Origin: Capitulum mitella | Taxonomy: Eukaryota; Arthropoda; Thecostraca; Pollicipedomorpha; Pollicipedidae | Assembly: GCA_030062745.1 (NCBI GenBank) | Contig: CP099849.1 | Location: 9,894,144-9,958,143 of the forward strand | DNA length: 64,000 bases | Reading direction: 5' to 3' | In this document: positions 10,702 through 21,600 of the stretch, one piece after another | Layout: each line of letters opens with the position of its first letter | How positions within the stretch are numbered: position 1 is the stretch's first letter | Position numbers and translations under genes: made by a program | Notes under the pieces: generated by a model | The model's input: only the letters and a program-made list of their open reading frames with translations | Told to the model about the DNA's origin: nothing | Databases searched by the model: none

Positions 10702-12808
10702 GGGGAGACCGGGGTCAAATGTTACATTTTTTAAATTTTCGATCCTGGAACGAAAATATTTCGGGTTGGGGAACATTTTCTCGGGTTTTCACAAACCCTG
10801 ATGTTTTGCCTTTGTAGCGGATATGAAACGATCCCGAAATAACGACTTTAAGGTATCGAAATTACTGTTTCAAAAAGTCGCTTCATCTGTTACAATTAAC
10901 CCCAGATACGGGGTAAATTGTAGCAGCACCTAGGGTCAAATGTAACATGTTAGCGAATGGTGTAGTGGTGTAGTGAAAGCCACTTTTGTCGAAAACAGCC
11001 TTTATTGAACAACATTGTCTCTAACATCCTGAGCCTTTCCTGGATTAAAATCACAGCTCCAATACAAAAATACCATTACCAACGGCGTAAAGCTCAAGTA
11101 CTCCAGCAGCTTTTCCTGAGTTAAATAACAGCTCTACCTTTCTCAGGCCAAGAACCGACGCCTTATCACACAAAATGCGATCTCACATCAAAACAAAGCT
11201 CTTCCTGGAAAGAACATCACAGCCATCTCGGGCTTAGAAATTCAGTAACGGGACCTCTGAAGTCCAAAACATGCCTTGAGTATTTGTGCTGAAGTAGAGA
11301 AAACACGACACCTCTAATATCTCTGACGCTCGCTCTATCTCTGTCTCTATCTATGTCTATCATCGCCTACTCGGTGTGTGGTTCACATATGTAATTTACA
11401 TCACATATGTAACACAGTTTCCGCATATGTAAGCCCCATACTTTTCGATTGCGGCAAACGCCTCGTGGGCCCACATTGCGCACATTTGGCACCGGATCAA
11501 CCTTTCTTTGGATCGACTGTTTTTAAAGCTTTCAACGCACACAAGGCAGAAGACGTCTTCTTCATCATCACTGCTGCTTTCCCTGTGTGCTGTCTTCCGA
11601 GCCTTCTTCCCACCAGCCTTCATCTTCTCTTCATGCTTGTCCTTGTCAAGATTTAGCTTCTTCGATGCTTGTTTGCAATTCTTTCGACTCTATTCTAGTT
11701 TTATCGCTCTCTTTTCTGGAGTGTCAGCCAGAATTGCGGCCTTTCTCTTTCGACCCGCACTGCTGTTTTTTCTTGCACCTGCCTTGGGTAGCGGCCGAAT
11801 CGCTTCAGGGGTGAGCTGCTTCGAGGCTATCCCCGATGGACGAGACTGTTCGATCCCCGATGAACCAAGCTTGTCGATCCCCAATGTATCAGCCTCTCCA
11901 GGAATGATGCATGGTATATATCATCCATGATGCAAGGATATAATAATGTGTTTTCAATGTAACATTCAGAGGAAGACAAATTAAACTATATACAAATGTC
12001 CCATACTTCCCCCAGAAATATCCGAATGGAGTAAAACTAGAATTATTTAATGAATAAAATAATGAATAAATCAAATAATAAAATATCTTAATAAATCCGG
12101 TGTGATGGTAAAACATCTACGGTAAGACCACGGTCACTAGCCGCCAAGAATGTAACCACGTCTTAAAATTAAAATTGACAAAACAGTACCTAAGAGATAG
12201 ATCAGGGACTGGTGACAATAATACCGTAAGTATGATTTTTGAATGATAATGATATTGAATTTGGGCACAAAATTGCATGTTGATTATTTGGACGGGGCAT
12301 GTTTCCATAGCCACCGCCCCCAGTGGTTACATTTATGTCAAGTGCATTGATATTTTACATAAATGTAGGTTTAATGGTCTGGCCATAGGGGTCAATTGCA
12401 ACACTGTTACATCTGACCCCAACAAAAATGTTACAATTGTCCCCGTCACGCCACGCCATCTTTGAGTCAAAACCGACGCAAAACAAGGCGGCGTGGGCGG
12501 CCACTGATGCACTCATTTTTTGACCAGTTCCCCCAACCCACCCTACACAAACTCTTAAACCTGTGTCTAGTAAGATACGTGAACGAGCTGATCATATTAA
12601 AAAACAAACAAAGTTACAGCACACTCTAAAAAACACAATTGTGAACAGCACAATCGACTCATCCGCCGCACCGGCCTGAAACCCCGTGAGGAAAAGGAAC
12701 AGCTTACTGCGCATGTCCAGTAGTTCCTCCAGCGTCATCCATCTGTAAGTTTCGAAGTTAAAGCTTCTGTTACAATTGCCCCGTGTTACATTTGACCCCG
12801 GTCTCCCC
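10702..12808 (-). mobile_element. pogo/Tigger-type DNA transposon, internally deleted
   Basis: Inverted ends of at least 26 bp begin GGGGAGACCGGGGTCAAATG, differing at about one site, and are flanked by the dinucleotide TA at 10700-10701 and 12809-12810. TA duplication plus the transposase remnant inside point to the IS630/Tc1/pogo group. Only the C-terminal part of a transposase is present (11396-11884), so the copy cannot be autonomous. Internal subterminal motifs (TTACAATTGTCCCC and variants) repeat near the right end. Confidence 0.8.
11396..11884 (-). pseudogene. DDE_1-type transposase C-terminus with zinc finger
   Basis: Minus-strand frame with one in-frame TAG at 11690-11692; coding-like sequence resumes in the same frame. 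The first part carries the IRPLPKAGARK...ILADTPEK motif typical of the C-terminal tail of invertebrate Tigger/jerky-like transposases. The second ends in a PHD-like zinc finger (CLVC, CQMCAMWAH, CGNC). DNA-binding and DDE catalytic domains are missing. Confidence 0.75.
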
Positions 12809-13369
12809 TACTTCACGCATTTACTTGCTGGACCGGATATCGGACTCAGCACCGCGTTGTCCAGGCTATGAGCAGTAGCGACCACACAAAAGCCCTACTA
12901 AGTCGCTTCTGTTGCTACACATTTTATGCGCCCAGCGCGCACAGCGAATGCATTGTAGCTAGACCTCGTTTCTTTCGACACCTTCTTCACAGAACAAACA
13001 AGTCTCATTGTCTGCACCTCCTACTTTGGCTCCGGGCATTTCCGTACTGGGGGCAATTTCTCTCTTGCCCTGCCCTTTCCCGCTCTTTCGGCTCCTCTTC
13101 GTGTTCCCCTTTTGATTTTTCTTCATGTCTTTCTCCTCACAGACTTTCCTGGCAGGACTTCTTGTAATAACAATGGAGTGGTGACAAGTAGTCCTCTTTT
13201 TTTAACTGTGTGTTTTCTAGCGCGGGAAGCCGGTTTGGGCATCGTGAAAAGTATGTCTGTTTTGGACCTTTCCTTTGAATGTCCATGCATTTCGGCGTCA
13301 CCATGGTCTTGCCGCACAGTAGCATTTTACTTCTTCACTTTCCCTTTGCGTCACTTTCCCTTCCTTTTC

Positions 13370-14199
13370 TTAACCCTATTCCCAGCAGGGGGGCTGAATT
13401 GGCCCCCTCGGGTTTTTTGCTTGCTAATTCCAGGCATTTTGACGCGGCTTTACGAAACTTGGTCACTTTTCCTAGCTATTCTTTCTACGTGCCGCGGCAA
13501 AATTTCATAGTCCTATTTTGCACAGAAGCGGAGCCAGGCAACGTTTTTGGGAGGCACCTCAGGCCATTTTAGCCATGTTTAGGGAAAAAGGAAAATGTCT
13601 GCCAAAAACGGCGTTTTTAAGATAAAACTTAAAACTTGATATGGATGAATAGCTAAATAGTTAAGCAAAGCAAAGCAATGACAGTTCCCTCTTTTCCATG
13701 TCCCTGGCACCGGCTATGCTAACATTATACAAACATTGTAATGCGATTTGTACTTCTTTAGCATAACATGACTAGCAGATGCCAAAAAAGCGTTTTTGCC
13801 ATTTTGTTCATTCAGTTGTTAAAAAACTAATTCTTCTATTTTTGAAACCCTGTGAACGCCCATAAATTTTCCTGAAATTTCAGATATGTGTACCAATGGC
13901 AAAATTCCTATCCATCATCTCTCGATTCATGCCAGTTTCATCGAAATCGATCCATAAACAACGGGGTCATAAGAAGTCCAGAAATACCCCCCATTTTGAC
14001 ATTATTGTCCCCCTATATCCACGCGTTTCAAAATTTCGGATTTTTAAAATAAAAATGTAGTTCACGTCATGGCTAATCGATTGCGGTTTGTTGCGATGAA
14101 ATCAGATGTGTAGTTCTCGAGATCTCAGGGGGGGGGGAATCGGCCCCCTCCCCTGCCGGGAATCGACCATACCGTCTAGCCCTCCGGGAATAGGGTTAA
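13370..14199. mobile_element. Second TTAA-flanked MITE family
   Basis: 830 bp between TTAA at 13370-13373 and 14196-14199, with inverted ends CCCTATTCCC and GGGAATAGGG. As in the 1.2-kb family, each end carries a G/C-clamped palindrome followed by a T-rich stretch, but the body is different. It has no coding capacity and appears inserted into an older transposase. Confidence 0.75.
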
Positions 14200-14807
14200 G
14201 ACTGTTTTCCGCTCTCTATGGTACCCCACCTCTCAGTTGCGGCGGAGCCTATTCAGGGATGGGGGCAAGCCAGTTTTTTAACTCGTTTCTTTCCATGCGA
14301 CACCATAAGGTTAAATTTCGGCTGGAGATGGGGGCAGCTGCCCCCCCCCCCTCATCCGTCATCCATGCTCCTTTTCTTTCATTTCCATTTGTTACCCTCT
14401 GTCCATCTCTGCTCGCCATGTCTTCCCCGTTCCCCTTTTCTCCCTCCTTCATCTCCTCTTCTGCCACGTTTCCAGCAACTTTCATCTTCTCTTTCTTCGT
14501 CCATCCGTTTTCTATCGCGCTCCTTTCACTTTCCTGCCGTCTTACCTCCTCTATCCCGTTTGCCATGTCCATTTCACTTCTCTCTCCTCTCGGCATTCCT
14601 TCTATCTCTTCTCGCTCGCTGTTAGCTTGTTGCTCTAATAGCTCCGTGGTTGCTGGAATGTGTGCGAAATCACCCTCGTCGAACCTGTTCAGCAGATACG
14701 GAAATATACCCGCGGTCTCGAAGCTGTTGGCGGTTGTGGAGATTTTCGCCGCTCTCTGATAAACCAGCCTCACCAGGCTGGATATATATACATGCATATA
14801 CGTATAT

Positions 14808-14840
14808 ACTATACGCACTGCAAGTTGCAGTGCGTATAGT
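14808..14840. repeat. Perfect 16-bp inverted repeat with 1-nt centre
   Basis: ACTATACGCACTGCAA is followed by G and its exact complement. It lies where the transposase reading frame at 12880-15187 breaks off after the Asp-containing segment, so it may mark a rearrangement. Confidence 0.8.
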
Positions 14841-15186
14841 GGTTGTCGACAATCAGCAGTTGCTTGTTTGTCACGGACGCTCCTGTGAAGGTGACTATGA
14901 GCTTAAGTCATTTCGGTAAGCATTCCTCTGTTGACCAACCATTGTCTAACAGTCATTTGTGAGCTCGGTGGCGCGCCATTTAGATGCGACGGGCTTGGCT
15001 TCTTTCTCTTGAACACGAAGAGCGGAGCCTTGAAGGTGCCGAATGCGTTGCAGGCCATGATCAAAGTGGTGGTGACGCCCCTCTCCTCACTTGTGAGCGA
15101 GCTCACCTGTTTGCATTCCTTCTGTGGAAGGATTTTTTTAGGTTTTGTGGCCGTTGCCACCCTTGTCTGAAAACCAAATTTTGGTT

Positions 15187-16231
15187 TTGTTTTGTAGAAT
15201 GTAAGCAATTTACGTCCGATATATTTTCTCTCAGTCGACTGTATGAGACCGAGAAACGGCCTGAATCTCAAGGGCTGTGACCAATAGCGCATAGGTAAAG
15301 GCACCAGCGCACGAGTAAAGGTTCGCAAATGCCAATACACATCTAATTTCTCGCATTTGTTCAATATATACGCTGAAACGTTGAATTACAGACACGGCAA
15401 TTTTCGCGCCGACTGTCGACGTGCGCCGCAGCCGCACGCAGTAAGAAATTGACGGGAATTGATTTTGGGGTTCCTTTATTTTTGTGACATAATCCTGTCC
15501 ATGTAAATTTTCTTTTCTGAGTAGTTCTTGTGATAGTTTCTTTCGGAAAACTCATTAGTTACCAGTCCACACAATGAGTGGAGCTTTATTGGCGAGAGCC
15601 TGTTTATTTCCAAAATATGCCATTTTTCAAACTTTTTGAGGTTCTTGGTGTTACTTACGTCTGTGCAAGCCAGTTCTGCCATTTTCTACCTATTCTGAGT
15701 AATTCATCGCCGATTTTGACTGTGTTACGTTTGGGCTAAAAAGTTTTTCGTGACGTGACCTTAGGTCAATGGCTGGAAATCACTGGTACTTTGCCCAATG
15801 ACGGTAACTAGATGTCTGCTTCACTGCGCACTAAAAATGTTACGAAAAATTCCGTCAATGTGCGAAAAAACGACATGTCCTTAAAATGGGCTTGACCTTA
15901 GGTCAATGACCCGGAAAATTTCGAATAATATGAGATAGCGAATTTGTTGCAACTATCACGATCACTAATCCCTGAAAGTATTATTGTGATATCTTGTTTT
16001 CCAAAAAAGGTCGAGGGCCCTAAACTTTTTTGGACATAGGTTCGTTTGACCTGATCTAGGTCAGACACCTGACTTGACCTGTAGTCAAAGGTTTCACACA
16101 AAGTGCAAATATGATCAAGCAAAAGGTACACCAAGTTTCGTGACTCTGTGTTTGTTCGTTGTCTCGCAATCCCAGAAAAACCTCGGGGGGGGGGGCGGTG
16201 AAGTGCCCACCCCGCACTCGGGGCGGCTTAA
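15187..16231 (+). mobile_element. piggyBac-like MITE, copy 3 (left end lost)
   Basis: Homologous to copy 1 from about 190 bp inside its left end to the right end, TTAA at 16228-16231. The left side joins directly to transposase sequence, so the two elements were fused by deletion or nested insertion. Confidence 0.7.
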
Positions 16232-17783
16232 CATTGACCCTGTGGGCTCTGACTGGAAAAAATTTACCCAAAATGTCTCTCGAAAAATGAAGAGGAGGTC
16301 CCCAACCTCGGGTCCCATGTATCACGATGTGTGTGGTGAAGGTGCCAGCAGTGATAATCTGTTCACCGGAAATGGAAAATAAAGGTTGATGTAACTTGCT
16401 GTATACGTCTGTGGCAGACTCGTTGCATCTGAGTTCCCATGACTTGTAAAGAAAAGCCATGTTGTGCGATATTCATTGTACATGTGAATCATCAGTAAGC
16501 GTCAATCATCAAGAATACTAATAACCAGTCAGTCAAGTCAACGATCAAGACGAACGTCCACATTCTTCTCCGTCGCCATTCAGCTCGAGCCGATACGGCC
16601 AACACGTGTCAACGGACATGGAGTCAACGTCGCATTGTATCATAATTTATGATCGTCTAGTGACCGACTCGATAGTGGCTCGGGTGCTGCCCATGATAAG
16701 CTGCCTCAACCGCAATGGGGACCAACTCACTGAGCTGGCCTCTGAGTCCATATAAAGTCAAACGGTTGTTTCAAAGCCATTGGTATTTCAGACTCTCGAC
16801 TGCTAATACCGCAACTTGCTCGGGTGCCTTTACCACTTTTGTTTTGGGATTTATCTCGGGCACTGGACTACCGAACGTGGCTAGCATCGTGGCAGAGTGC
16901 CTTCAGCTAAATAATTCCAGACAACTCCCACGCCTCAAGGGGTTGTAACTGGTGACCAGGTCCCGGCTTTCAGGTTGCTTATGCCAATACAAAATGTTCA
17001 AAAACATACGCAGATATATTTTTCTACATAATGAGGAATGCAATCCAGAACCTACGGTCTTGTAATCCAATGTTGCCCATCCCTGTTCCTGTTAACAGGA
17101 TGCTCAAGTAACTGCTAAAGGTTTGCTGTGCAGCCAGTAAGTACTTCGTGTCAGTTTTCGACCAAGCTATGCTTTAAGCCTCAGCTTGAGTAAAATATAA
17201 CGAACTCAAGCTCAAACACAAAACTGTGTCAGTTTAAGTAAACGTGGCAGCATTGTGGGTAGTTTCGACTTCACCACACCAATAAAGCAATGCATTGCGC
17301 ACAACATTCATTGCGCCTTGCATCAACAGCATTCATTACACCCTTCCGGGCCTCCGGCCTGAAAAAATCCTCTAAATTTCAGTAATTCAGTACAATTGTG
17401 GTTTTAGGAAACGTGCAGCACTTTTGACCGGGACAGTCAGCTTACCACGCCATATAGGGAAAGTGATGTCTGGGTCCGCAGCCCTGGCCGTCTTGAAATC
17501 CCCTGGCGGAGGCTCTGGAACTACGCCTGACAGCAGTCAATGCGTCGCTAGCCCTGGATGTTATGAGCTCCGGATATTATGAACTTTAGAGAACATGAAC
17601 ATTGCGTGCTTTGACCGTTGGCCATATGACTGTTGGCCATTTGGGAACCCTGGGCGATTTTGGCGGCGTTTGAAGTGTTTCGGAACTGACGAAGGAGAAA
17701 GAAATTACTATACGAATATTTATTTTCGTGAGAAGATTTTGTCAATTTGTTTGGAGTCATCCAAGCCATATGTGTGGTGGTTA
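16232..17783. other. Stretch without recognised gene
   Basis: Open frames here are short and without family resemblance. Nothing recognised apart from scattered AT-rich sequence. Confidence 0.4.
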
Positions 17784-18080
17784 CAGGCACCTAGCCAGGA
17801 TTTTCTTCGGGGGGAGGGTAGGGGCAAATGTTAAATTTTGCCATATGCCACTGAAATATGATGACATTTACAAGAAACAAGGCAGTAGTGTTATGTAATT
17901 TACTTAATACTTAATACACAGGAGAACATACGATATTTGTTTTTGCAAAATATATATGACCACTATTACGTATTCCTGCGAAATCACCATATATCTAGAC
18001 TGCTTGGCTCAGGGGGAGCCATGATCCTCGAGGGTCATGGCTCCATGGCCCCATGGCCTTCCGCCTTAGCTACGTCCCTG
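17784..18080. mobile_element. hAT-type MITE with perfect 8-bp target duplication
   Basis: 297 bp flanked by GGTGGTTA at 17776-17783 and again at 18081-18088. Ends are CAGGCACCTAGCCAGG and, inverted, CAGGGACGTAGCTAAGG. An 8-bp duplication with short CAGGG-type ends is the mark of the hAT superfamily. No coding capacity. Confidence 0.8.
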
Positions 18081-18429
18081 GGTGGTTATGTCCATAGGCG
18101 GCGGAAGGGAGGTACACGGGGGCACCGTGCCCCCTGAAATGACGAAATTTAACATTAGCCGTGTGACGTTGCATGGAAAGAATGAAGGGAAAGAATTGGC
18201 TCGAAAAGTAGCCGACGCCCCCGTGGGCGGAACACGTTCCGCCCCAAATGGTTACCTCTGCTCACTTAACGCAAGGGATGACATATAAGTCATTCGGACT
18301 TCATGAAGCTGATTTTCCGTTTTTTTTTAAAGTTTAAAAGAGGGTTAAAAGGATTCAGTGACACCAGTCTCCAAATTATAACAAAATATTTCAAGTTTTA
18401 GATATTTTCTTCTTTTGAATAGCACCCCA

Positions 18430-18527
18430 AGCAGAAGTTTACGCCCGTCACCGCGCAGTCGCCGATCGTGAAAGCGGCGGTCCGGGCGGTTGTCGAGCCG
18501 GTTCGGTGTGGCGCATCGACTTCAAAC
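18430..18527 (+). promoter_or_regulatory. CpG-rich promoter/5' UTR of SLC35F6
   Basis: A short CpG-dense island directly upstream of the start codon, in contrast with AT-rich flanks. No TATA box is obvious. The context CAAACATGG at the start is favourable for initiation. Confidence 0.4.
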
Positions 18528-18604
18528 ATGGCGTGGACTACATATCAGCTGTTCTTGGCCTTTCTTATGGTCGTTACTGGATCTCTAAACACCCTATCCA
18601 CGAA
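18528..18604 (+). CDS. SLC35F6: SLC35F6 exon 1
   Basis: Start ATG and first membrane helix (25 codons plus two bases). Donor AA|GTAAGT; the split codon becomes Lys with the first base of exon 2. Confidence 0.93.
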
Positions 18605-21600
18605 GTAAGTCAAGTTTGTGGTTTATTTATATTTTTGGTTAAATCAGATGAAAAGCGTGACTGGGAAGGTTTGTTTCCAGTGTCTCCTTTGTTCTTACAG
18701 TCCTTTTGTTTGTTTGTTTGTTTACTTTGTTTTGTTTGTACTTTACTTTGTTCATTGTCCATTTTTGGCGATCTGGGGGATTCGTGCACCATCCAGTTTG
18801 CAAAATCTACATAACTATCTTTATTAATATTTCTTTCTAAGAGTACAGGTAAACTGTAGTCTTGGATATTGTTCTCTCACTTCAGTGAACATAAATTTAA
18901 GTGCAGGTAGGACAATTATTGGCCCACCAAATTTTATGTATGCCTCACCATATTTACTCAAAGCATATGTCATGAATATCATAAGCTCACCAGCAATGTT
19001 CATTCTTTCATTCCACCCATGTTCCTACCAGTATGCACTCTGAAAGTTTGATGTTTTGCCTCCCATCAGAAAGCTATGTTATGATGATGGTGACAGATTT
19101 CTAACTCTGCAAGCAAATGACTGTCTTTATTCAGTAAGAAGTAGGTATGATGGCATAACTGACTTACACCAAGAATGCCAACTTTAACTATTATTACTAT
19201 TTCCAAAATTTTGTGCTCTTAAACAGAAATTATGCTCTGATACCAAGAATAAAAACCAAATATGCAACCCTGCTGCAAGACCAGTAATGTATCCAGCTGC
19301 TGGAGATATAACTGAACACAGGATGTACTCAAGAAAACCAATTTTCCATCATTGTGCAGTCTTTATCAGACCTGTGAAACTTGATGGTGTAGCATTGTTT
19401 AAACTGGTGTGTGTGTGATGAGTTGAGTATTTCCAGAGATCAAAGGAGTAATTTTTGTGTTTGAATATGCAACCTTGGTCCATATCTGGTGGCATACTAG
19501 GTGCAGAGGTGAGGCATGAACAGAAATGGAGAATCAAGTAATAAAAGTAATGGTCAGGGAACACAGTGAGGGAAGGAGTAAATTTGAGGTTTGGTTTGAT
19601 CAAATTGGTAAAAAAAAATCAAATCAAACTGGTAAGGTTTGAGCAATATTTTGTGAGGAAAAGGACTTCTGACTGCTAGAGTGGAGCAGCATGCCTTTTA
19701 AATGACCTGAAAATAAGCACTTGTTTTTGGGGCAGAGGGCTGTTGGAGGTCTGTTTAAAACTGACATAGGAAAATCAGTGATACTGTAGTTTGAACAATT
19801 ATCCTTGTTTGGAATTATGTGGCATCATTGGATGTTCTTTATACAGAGGTTTGGGGTGAATCTTCTTAGTGGGGTGGTGGGGGAGAGGACATTAAGAGAG
19901 AAACAGAAGTGGGACTTTCACACCTGGAGACGAGCGTAGGTCAGTGAAGATCTGAAATGTCTGTGGTGGCCATTACAAGTGTATTAGCAGTCATGTGTGG
20001 GTGTTTTTTCTGACTTTAAAAGCCTGAGTTATTAAGGGAAATGTTAAGGTTGTCTGTGCTTGCATTCATGTCCCTGTTTATTGCCACCATTTTCCTGTGG
20101 TAGTGGCCTTGTATGTTCCACAGGGTGGAGGGAGAAATGGGATATGATATTGAAGCTGTGGTATGCCAACACTCCCACTATGAGACTTGTGAGGACATTG
20201 TGCCTGCCACCACCTACTGTTTTGCTTGTTTCATTTCTCTCTATCATCAAATCCTATCTCTTCTCAAGTTCCATTTCTCCCAACTACCAAGACCTTTTTT
20301 GGAAAGCAAATAAAAATGCTTTGTGTCTTTTTTCTGAAATATGAAATGATTCCCATGTGTAGGCAAGTGGTCAAGCAGACCAGTGACCCACTAGGATTTT
20401 TTCTAGTCAATAAATAGATTGTTTTGGTATGTAGGTGAAATGGGACATTACATGTCTCTCCTCTCCCAGTTCTTCCCATATACCTGTAGACACTGCCCCA
20501 TCCCCATGCCCCCCCCCAAAAAAAAAAACAGTGACAGGCATGGTGAGATTTCACCAAAACTAAGCATTCAGATGAGAGAGCCCTGGTAAATGCAGGGCAT
20601 GAATATTGAGATGACACATGATGCAAGCATGTGGAGTCATTAGAGTAAGGTTGACTTGAAGTCAGTTAGGAAATGCAGACCTCAGTAGATATTTTCTTAC
20701 AAACCAATTTGCAGGCAGATTCACCTCCCTCATGAGGTGTGAAAAGGTCCTGCTCTCCCTGGAATCCCCATGGACATCATTGAATATATTACAGAGAATT
20801 TTCCACAATCCACCAGATTTGTGCTTGATTCTAGGAGAACCAAAATCAACTTCAGAATCAGTTGCATTTCAGCAAGAGTCAGGACTGGAGAAGATTCCAC
20901 TGGTAACTGCCAGAATCAGTCAGGGTTGAATCACATGGTTGGTTACAGGATCATTGGTGGGATTGATTCCAGTGGCAAATTCAGACTCTGAGGTACAGTC
21001 TCTTGAGCTTGGAAATGCCTTTTTTGGTCAGAAATAGTACCAAGGCTTCCTTGCAACTCCACATTGAGGTACACCAGATTTCTGTATGTGGAAATGAATT
21101 TGATAAATGCCCTTGTAGTGTGCTGTGGCATTATGCTCACTTTTCACCTGCCTCCTGCATAGATGATGGTGTGAAAGTGAAAGGCAGCAAACTGTTCCCT
21201 GTAAATGGAACATTCATGCATATTTTGGGAAAAATATACCAATGTTTGCATTGAGATTAGCATCAATACCTTTTGATGATGTAGTAATTTGCTATTACTT
21301 TTTGTGTTACATTTTGTATGGAAGCATATATTGCTTTAGGAAAATGATCTCAGTGGAATGGGCCCATTCCATTTTTAGTTGGAATGGGAATTGATCCAAT
21401 TTTGGAAAAGCCACATTGAATCAGAATGAGTCATTTCAGCAAGCCATGAGTAGAGTGCAGAATTGATTTCCCCAAAGTTAAATGCATCACATGTCTGCAG
21501 TCCATACAGCAAGCAGAACCAGTGTGGCACAGAACCTGTTTGGCATCATCCCTGCAGTTATGGGCATCAAACCATGTTCAGAAGGTGTAGGAATTTGTCC

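Larger units (their letters stand above)
12880..15187 (-). pseudogene. Decayed Tigger/pogo-type DDE transposase, split by a nested element
   Basis: Read on the minus strand: 15187-14903 encodes part of a DDE_1 domain (KQVSSLTSEERG, then APLFVFKRK and LNGAPP). A frameshift follows, after which 14890-14810 encodes LLIVDNHYTHC, the segment with the second catalytic Asp. 14770-14640 encodes the AAKISTTANSFETAGIFPY tail. A charged linker runs to about 14250. An 830-bp TTAA element sits at 13370-14199. Beyond it, 13320-12880 resembles the tail motif and the C-terminal zinc finger (CLFCEEG, CIRCARWAH) with a stop inside. The N-terminal DNA-binding region is absent. That the pieces were one gene is inferred from their order and strand. 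Confidence 0.65.
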
